In this document: piece after piece, positions 58,401-64,000 of the stretch
How the letters are laid out: each line of letters begins with the position of its first letter
Position numbering within the stretch: the first letter of the stretch is position 1
Assembly: GCF_964340395.1 (NCBI RefSeq)
Contig: NC_135570.1
Coordinates: forward strand, 15,289,822 to 15,353,821
DNA length: 64,000 nucleotides
Reading direction: 5' to 3'
Source of the DNA: Glandiceps talaboti
Taxonomy: Eukaryota; Hemichordata; Enteropneusta; Spengelidae
Program-made: the position numbers and the translations under genes
Notes under the pieces: generated by a model
What the model was told of the DNA's origin: nothing
Seen by the model: the letters and a program-made list of their open reading frames with translations, nothing else
The model's database searches: none

Positions 58401-59672
58401 CTGTCTCTCTCTTACAGAGTGGTTTGTTTGTCTGTCTCCTACAGAATGGTTTGTCTGTTTCTCTCTTACAGAGTGGTTTGTCTGTTTCTCTCCTACAGAG
58501 TGGTTTGTCTGTTTCTCTCCTACAGAGTGGTTTGTCTGTCTTTCTCCTACAGAGTGGTTTGTCTGTCTCGTACAGAGTGGTTTGTCTTTCTCCTACAGAA
58601 TGGTTTGTCTGTTTCTCTCCTACAGAGTGGTTTGTCTGTCTGTCTCCTACAGAGTGGTTTGTCTGTCTCGTACAGAGTGGTTTGTCTGTCTCCTACAGAG
58701 TGGTTTGTCTGTCTCGTACAGAGTGGTTTGTCTGTTTCTCTCCTACAGAGTGGTTTGTCTGTCTCGTACAGAGTGGTTTGTCTGTCTCGTACAGAGTGGT
58801 TTGTCTGTTTCTCTCCTACAGAGTGGTTTGTCTGTTTCTCTCCTACAGAGTGGTTTGTCTGTCTCTCTCCTACAGAGTGGTTTGTCTGTCTCTCTCTTAC
58901 AGAGTGGTTTGTTTGTCTGTCTCCTACAGAATGGTTTGTCTGTTTCTCTCCTACAGAGTGGTTTGTCTGTTTCTCTCCTACAGAGTGGTTTGTCTGTCTG
59001 TCTCCTACAGAATGGTTTGTCTGTCTCGTACAGAGTGGTTTGTCTGTTTCTCTCCTACAGAGTGGTTTGTCTGTCTCGTACAGAGTGGTTTGTCTGTTTC
59101 TCTCCAACAGAGTGGTTTGTCTGTCTCGTACAGAGTGGTTTGTCTGTTTCTCTCCAACAGAGTGGTTTGTCTGTCTCGTACAGAGTGGTTTGTCTGTCTC
59201 TCTCTTACAGAGTGGTTTGTTTGTTTCTCTCCTACAGAGTGGTTTGTCTGTCTCTCTCCTACAGAGTGGTTTGTTTGTTTTCTCTCCTACAGAGTGGTTT
59301 GTCTGTCTCTCTCCTACAGAGTGGTTTGTTTGTTTTCTCTCCTACAGAATGGTTTGTCTGTTTCTCTCCTACAGAGTGGTTTGTCTGTTTCTCTCCTACA
59401 GAGTGGTTTGTCTGTTTCTCTCGTACAGAGTGGTTTGTCTGTTTCTCTCCTACAGAGTAGTTTGTCTGTTTCTCTCCTACAGAGTAGTTTGTCTGTTTCT
59501 CTCCTACAGAGTAGTTTGTCTGTTTCTCTCCTACAGAGTAGTTTGCCTGTTTCTCTCGTACAGAGTGGTTTGTCTGTTTCTCTCCTACAGAGTGGTTTGT
59601 CTGTTTCTCTCCTACAGAGTGGTTTGTCTGTCTGTTTCCTACAGAATAGTTTGTCTGTCTTTCTCCTACATC
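55430..59672 (+). repeat. 4.2-kb pyrimidine-rich minisatellite, ~165 units of 23/27 bp
   Basis: Every unit carries ACAGAGTGGTTTGTCTGTCT. Short units (23 bp) join through CGT. Long units (27 bp) join through TTCTCCT, CTCTCTT, GTCTCCT or similar. Stops are almost absent on the + strand in all three frames, giving overlapping frames of 433-909 codons with SYRVVCLS-, TEWFVCL- and QSGLSV-type repeats. These are the same DNA read in three frames, so not proteins. Long units resemble 3' splice sites (polypyrimidine then CTACAG). The right end grades into variants with AGAGTAGTTTG. A 1,279-bp segment is tandemly duplicated inside. Confidence 0.97.
56245..58798 (+). repeat. 1,279-bp tandem segmental duplication inside the array
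   Basis: Landmark variants repeat at an offset of exactly 1,279 bp: TTCTCCTACA at 56322 and 57601, the frame-ending GTATATGTCTCTC at about 57064 and 58343, and the CTCGTATAGAG variant near 56805 and 58084. Copy 1 spans roughly 56.24-57.52 kb and copy 2 57.52-58.80 kb. After 58.80 kb the phase of variants no longer matches. Confidence 0.85.
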
Positions 59673-59860
59673 ATTTAGATAAATGTAATCAAAGGTCCAT
59701 AGCATTAATGTCATTCTGTATATTAATATTAATAATGAGTACTTTGGTTTGGAAACTCTGGAAATAATAATATAACAAGATGGGCATGATAACATAATGA
59801 CAGGCAACATGGAATGTGATGACAGTACTGTACACAACAAGATAACATGACAGGATTACA
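59673..59860. other. Spacer after the array
   Basis: No feature recognised. Minus-strand open frames here only extend out of the array. Confidence 0.4.
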
Positions 59861-59935
59861 TGATGACATTATAACATAACACAATAACATAATAACACAA
59901 ATAATAACATAATAACATAATAACATAATAACATG
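59860..59935. repeat. AATAACAT microsatellite
   Basis: ATAACATAATAACATAATAA-type repeats of 8-9 bp. Confidence 0.85.
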
Positions 59936-60820
59936 CTGATACCAGTCATTGGTATCCTGAGATAATTCTAAACGTTCACTTGCAGTGTTTTCTAAATGTT
60001 GGCTGTCCAGTACACTTGTGAAAATGGATAGCTATATTAAAATCTATCACACATATCACAAATACTCAGCATGCAAATACTCTTGGTATGCCAAATTAAA
60101 AACCTGCTATCAATAGTGGTTTTTTTTTGTATCATGAAGCATTCTAACTGTTAGTAGTCTGCCAAGCGCAAAATAGTAGGAAATTCTGACTAGGTATATA
60201 TACTAGCCGAATGTGGTACTTTGTCTGTGGAAACTCATCAAGAGGACAAAGACCCCAACCAGGTGGATGCATCTAAAGAAGATCATTAATCACTAAAAAC
60301 CCTGATAAATTGAAAGTGTTCTCATTACTTCAGACATCTTTCCTATTGTTACAATACAGATTTCAATCCTTTGCCAAAAGACAATTTTACACTGTAGTAC
60401 CTATAATACTGCTAATCTGCTGCAAAAAAATGAATCATGAAAAGGAAAAAAAGCCAGATGGCTAAGCCAAGTGTGAAAAGAAATCTCATCAGAATCGTAT
60501 TCAATTGGCAGTCTTAAAAAAGCATCACCAGTGGATTTCCATCAATGTGACACTATTACCAGCCATGGGGTATATGTTAACGTTGGATCTTGTTGTCTTC
60601 AATGGTTACTTAGCAAGTGATGAATAAGATTAGAGTTGAATTGAGACTTACTTGGCATATATTCCAGTCAAATCTAAATTAAATATGAGGACGCATAGGC
60701 TTGTCAGAGACAAGACAGTTGTTTACAGAATAATTCTCCTCCTCTAAAGGTTACTACTCCTTGGATTGGTAGATTTGATTAACTTCAAGAACTTTACTGC
60801 AAGAAATGTCAGTCTGTGCT
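59936..60820. other. Single-copy AT-rich DNA
   Basis: No gene, RNA or repeat recognised. Confidence 0.5.
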
Positions 60821-60821
60821 A

Positions 60822-60861
60822 ACACACACACACACACACACACACGTGCGCGCACACACAC

Positions 60862-60934
<73 letters not shown>
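60822..60934. repeat. (CA)n tract
   Basis: About 110 bp of (CA)n with a CGTGCGCG interruption near 60845. Complementary in type to the (GT)n at 35.4 kb. Confidence 0.97.
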
Positions 60935-60935
<1 letters not shown>

Positions 60936-61059
60936 TTTTTTGATAGCTCAGTGATGTTCACAAAATTAATACAGTAATTTTAATGGCAAACCTTGACAAG
61001 ATTAGCTGAGAACTGTCAGGAAGATTTTATCCAACTCTACACTGTGACCAAAAACTGTG

Positions 61060-61265
61060 ACTGATATTACCCTGGTAAAATGATTAGGGAACTGAGGTAA
61101 ATTTTACCTACTTACCATCCTCAACAAAACACATTTGTAGGAAATCTTCAAATTGTGTAAAATTACTGGGAACGTACTCAGTAGATATTACCACCCTAAC
61201 AAATACAATTTGTAGGGAACCCTGGTACACCTAGGAACTCAAGTAGATTTTACCTACTTACATGT
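61060..61265 (+). repeat. Family C, copy 6
   Basis: CCCTGGTAAAATGATTAGGG, AACTGAGGTAAATTTTACCT, ACTTACCATCCTCAACAAAA, then two diverged repeats of the same end module (GTAGGGAACCCTGG … AAGTAGATTTTACCTACTTA). Confidence 0.75.
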
Positions 61266-61450
61266 AGATTGGAAATGACACTTTTTGATACATCAGCCAA
61301 AATTTATGACATTAGGACTGAAACTGTGACAGGTAAATAATTAACTTTGCCACTGTCATAATAAGTCTATATCGCAGCTGAGAATTTTAGTCTCAACAGA
61401 CATGTCAAACTCTGACTGCCCTTTGTGTTCACAAATTGCGATGATATTTA
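61266..61450. other. Spacer
   Basis: No feature recognised. Confidence 0.4.
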
Positions 61451-61454
61451 TTAC

Positions 61455-61845
61455 TTAAAAAGAATGCTTTCCATCTCAAAGTGCTTTAAAAATTTATAAT
61501 ACAACACAACATAAATAGAAAATTGCATAATAAAAAGTCTCTAAAAAGAGTATTAACACCTGACTTAAATTATTAAAAGTTGTGACAGAATGGAGTGCAA
61601 GCGGCAGCCTAGTCCAGAAGCGTGGAATACATACTGAAAAAAGATCTGTCACCATAAAAAGTTACTGTAGTGTTTCCAGTATGCTGGTGCAAACTGAGCA
61701 CACCCATGGCTCTTTAGCACAGGGTGCAGCTGTAGACATGGACACTCTTTGGTTCTTTTAAGTAAATTGGTGCCATGTCATTTTTAAAATGTAGGAAATT
61801 GTTGGAGACCAGGAACGAAACATAATAAGGCTTGGTGATATCATT
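61455..61845 (+). repeat. Possible old interspersed repeat (weak)
   Basis: Text such as CTCAAAGTGCTTTAAAAATT with an AATACAACACAACATAAAT run, then AGTCCAGAAGCGTGGAATAC and AAAGATCTGTCACC, has the phrasing of 'AAAGCGCTTTACAA … TTCCAGAGC … GAAAGCCCTGTCACC' repeats common in aquatic animal genomes. The match is from general familiarity and is loose. No copy elsewhere in this window supports it. Confidence 0.3.
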
Positions 61846-61849
61846 AATA

Positions 61850-62600
61850 TGTCTTGAGACGGTTGTGTGGTAGAGGGCATGGCTATCACTATGTCTTGAG
61901 ACAGTTGTGTGGTAGAGAGCATGGCTATCACTATATCTTGAGACAGTTGTGTGGTAGAGAGCATGGCTATCACTATGTCTTGAGACAGTTGTGTGGTAGA
62001 GAGCATGGCTATCACTATGTCTTGAGACAGTTGTGTGGTAGAGAGCATGGCTATCACTATGTCTTGAGACAGTTGTGTGGTAGAGAGCATGGCTATCACT
62101 AGGTCTTGAGACAGTTGTGTGGTAGAGAGCATGGCTATCAATATGTCTTGAGACAGTTGTGTGGTAGAGAGCATGGCTATCAATATGTCTTGAGACAGTT
62201 GTGTTGTAGAGGGTATGGTTATCACTATGTCTTGAGACAGTTGTGTTGTAGAGGGTATGGTTATCACTATGTCTTGAGACAGTTGTGTGGTAGAGGGTAT
62301 GGTTATCACTATGTCTTGAGACAGTTGTGTGGTAGAGGGTATGGTTATCACTATGTCTTGAGACAGTTGTGTTGTAGAGGGTATGGTTATCACTATGTCT
62401 TGAGACAGTTGTGTGGTAGAGAGCATGGCTATCAATATGTCTTGAGACAGTTGTGTGGTAGAGAGCATGGCTATCAATACGTCTTGAGACACTTGTGTGG
62501 TAGAGAGCATGGCTATCAATATGTCTTGAGACAGTTGTGTGGTAGAGGGCATGGCTATCAATATGTCTTGAGACAGTTGTGTGGTTGAGGGCAAGACTTG
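61850..62600. repeat. 42-bp minisatellite, ~18 copies
   Basis: TGTCTTGAGACAGTTGTGTG then GTAGAGAGCATGGCTATCA and CTA or ATA. Two variant sets, GAGAGCATGGC and GAGGGTATGGT, are grouped in blocks, with the second in the middle at about 62.21-62.39 kb. Because 42 is 14 codons, both strands are open (278 codons minus strand, 82 and 160 plus strand). No other coding evidence. Confidence 0.95.
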
Positions 62601-63032
62601 ATATTTCAGATATCTTGTATCACTACATCTTGAGACAGTCTAGTCATCGCAATTGATATTCAAGTAAACATATTGACTTAAACTGAGTGTGTATTCATGT
62701 TACTATGTTCTACTGTATCCTTACCTCTATGGTAGTACATCAATACATCGGAGTACTGAACTGATCGACACAGCCAATACATGGCAATCCATTTTGTATT
62801 GATATGATGACTACCTCTATCTGTGCATCATTTGACATACAGTTATACTAGGTGGCTGTAGAAAATAACAAATGATATATCAAAAAATGAAGAATTATGA
62901 AAAGTGTAAATTGGATTAAAAAGAACAAAGTAATAAAATAAAGAATTCTTTATAGTCAAGATTAAAGTCACATTGAAACAAAATACACCAATATTTATAA
63001 GTCATGGAACTTGTCCAAAATTTAGCTATTAA
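62601..63032. other. Single-copy AT-rich DNA
   Basis: One stray CATCTTGAGACAGTCT remnant at about 62626. No gene recognised. Confidence 0.45.
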
Positions 63033-63372
63033 AAAACAAGAAGGGGTAATATGAGGATTTGGTATTTATTTAGAATTTTGTTTTATAATACAATTTTATC
63101 ATGGCTTTCTACTTGAAAATTCAATGTGATACAACATAGACCAAATCTGTGTTTATAACTCAATACATTACAAAAAGCTAAAAATGTGTCAAATGTTTGT
63201 TATTGTACAAATTTGTACAATTTTTTTAGCATTTTGCACCATATTGAGTTACAAACACAGACTGACTTGTTCTATATTTCATAATAATATTTCAAGTAGG
63301 AAGCAATGGTAAAATTGTTTTGTAAATTAAAAATCCAAAAGTGAATACCCAATCCTCATCCATATGGCCACT
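63033..63372. mobile_element. TTAA-flanked foldback element, third copy
   Basis: The right end CTCATCCATATGGCCACT followed by TTAA (63373-63376) is intact. The left end is degraded (GGGGTAATATGAGGATTTGG), with a TTAA at 63029-63032. Internal landmarks match the 11.7-12.4 kb pair: CAATTTTATCATGGCTTTCT, TTTGTTATTGTACAA at the centre, GAGTTACAAACACAGACT, and AAATTAAAAATCCAAAA. It is ~340 bp, the family length. Its right end lies only ~100 bp upstream of the NWD-like exon. Confidence 0.8.
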
Positions 63373-63475
63373 TTAATATGTTAAAAATATCTTTACAACC
63401 AAATCATTAGAATATTCGACCATTTTTAAAGAGTGAAATTTTCAATTGTTCTTTGCTTTTTTCATCTTATTACAG

Positions 63476-63561
63476 ATACAAAGCAGGAGAGACTGGCTTT
63501 ACTTCGGAATGTCTACCCAGAACTTCAGCAGCATTGTCAACAATATGGGCTGGATTTCCAG
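63476..63561 (+). CDS. Internal exon of an NWD1/NWD2-like NACHT-WD40 protein (partial gene)
   Basis: The exon encodes (D)TKQERLALLRNVYPEL … QYGLDFQ. The spacing T-ERxAL-xxVYPxL-xxxC-xxxGLxFQ is the start of the conserved N-terminal domain shared by NWD1, NWD2, TEP1 and NPHP3-type NACHT/WD proteins, where VDMRWG follows directly (established). A polypyrimidine tract and TTACAG precede it; CAG|GTTTGTAG follows. It is 86 nt with a phase-1 start (Asp codon split after G) and phase-0 end. The next exon should begin V(V)DMRWG and is not in the last 440 bp. The upstream exon, expected to end …SSTF(S/T)-G, was not found. Such proteins are predicted STAND-class NTPases used in signalling or innate sensing. 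Which paralogue this is cannot be told from 29 residues. Confidence 0.85.
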
Positions 63562-64000
63562 GTTTGTAGGAAGTTTGGTTTTATACTTCAATTATTAACA
63601 ATATGCCATATCTACCAGCAAACTTTTAAGTCAGTGGTACCTGTGTTTTTGCTTGTTTTACTTTTTTTTAAATTTAATATACAAACAATTAAAAAATACT
63701 ACCACTATATAATAAATGTATATATCTAAATAAATTTTATTTAATTTTGTTTTTTATACTGTTTGATCAAGTCATGCAAATATTAATTATCCCAATTTTG
63801 TTTAATTGTTTGACGAATGATGTTCAGATTTGTAAAAGGTTTTGATACATTTATGCTGGTTGATATGTTGTTCCATTCAGTGTATTGAGGTAACGTTTAT
63901 TCACAAGGCATGGCATGAAATCTCATTAGCTTTGTTAGAAACTATTTGTCATGTCCTTCTATGATACCAATAGTATCTGTACATTGTATGTTAAATATTC
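63562..64000 (+). other. Intron following the NWD-like exon (5' part)
   Basis: Begins with GTTTGTAG. AT-rich with no further exon before the window ends. The open frame that continues to 63729 past the donor is chance read-through. Confidence 0.7.

Noticed and set aside
55362-59767. 909-, 789-, 532-, 465- and 445-codon frames
   Set aside because: They overlap in different frames of one tandem array, so at most one could be real. None starts or ends outside the repeat in a gene-like way.
61758-62594. 278-codon minus-strand frame
   Set aside because: A 14-codon unit without stops, also open on the opposite strand.
63562-63729. Extension of the NWD-like frame past the donor
   Set aside because: After GLDFQ the translation loses all family similarity, and CAG|GTTTGT is a good donor at the conserved position.

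Overview
The window looks like nuclear DNA from an animal, most likely a marine invertebrate. The phylum cannot be fixed from sequence alone. It is AT-rich, has spliced-gene signals, carries truncated LINE (non-LTR retrotransposon) 3' ends, palindromic MITE-like elements and long minisatellites, and shows no prokaryotic gene organisation. Only one stretch reads as a functional coding exon: an 86-nt internal exon at 63476-63561 on the + strand, from the N-terminal part of an NWD1/NWD2-like (NACHT + WD40) protein. The 63 kb before it is either a large intron of that gene or the intergenic region upstream. Nothing in the window decides which.

Layout. 1-1195: 29-bp minisatellite. 1.2-10 kb: mostly single-copy, with decayed repeats, a foldback element abutting a LINE 3' end (4.16-4.75 kb), and an 8.2-8.6 kb tandem block. 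10-13.8 kb: a foldback MITE, a 21-bp minisatellite, a TTAA-flanked foldback element with a second copy inserted inside it, and a ~130-bp tandem repeat. 15-17.7 kb: a 28-bp AT-rich array followed by a decayed inverted domain. 19.4-28 kb: dispersed repeat families A, C, D and E plus a 32-bp minisatellite. 28.3-31.1 kb: a 56-bp minisatellite with higher-order structure. 31.4-37.8 kb: a second LINE remnant, a pentamer repeat, a (GT)n tract and families F, C and A. 38-51 kb: mostly single-copy with short minisatellites (47, 44, ~43 and 51 bp), (GA)n, and ATGCAAAT-rich decayed repeats. 51.8-52.5 kb: a 703-bp terminal-inverted-repeat element with a 6-bp target duplication. 52.9-53.7 kb: 75-bp array. 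55.4-59.7 kb: a 4.2-kb pyrimidine-rich array whose units resemble 3' splice sites. 61.9-62.6 kb: 42-bp array. 63.0-63.4 kb: a further TTAA foldback copy. 63.5 kb: the NWD-like exon.

Almost every long open frame here is an artefact of a tandem array whose unit happens to lack stop codons. About 15 kb, near a quarter of the window by my coordinates, is minisatellite made of at least 14 unrelated units. The best-supported unusual observations are the nested TTAA element, which documents its own target site, the splice-acceptor-like array upstream of the exon, and the 6-bp-TSD transposon. Candidate CTCF and RFX sites are weaker. I did not find a convincing new gene system.
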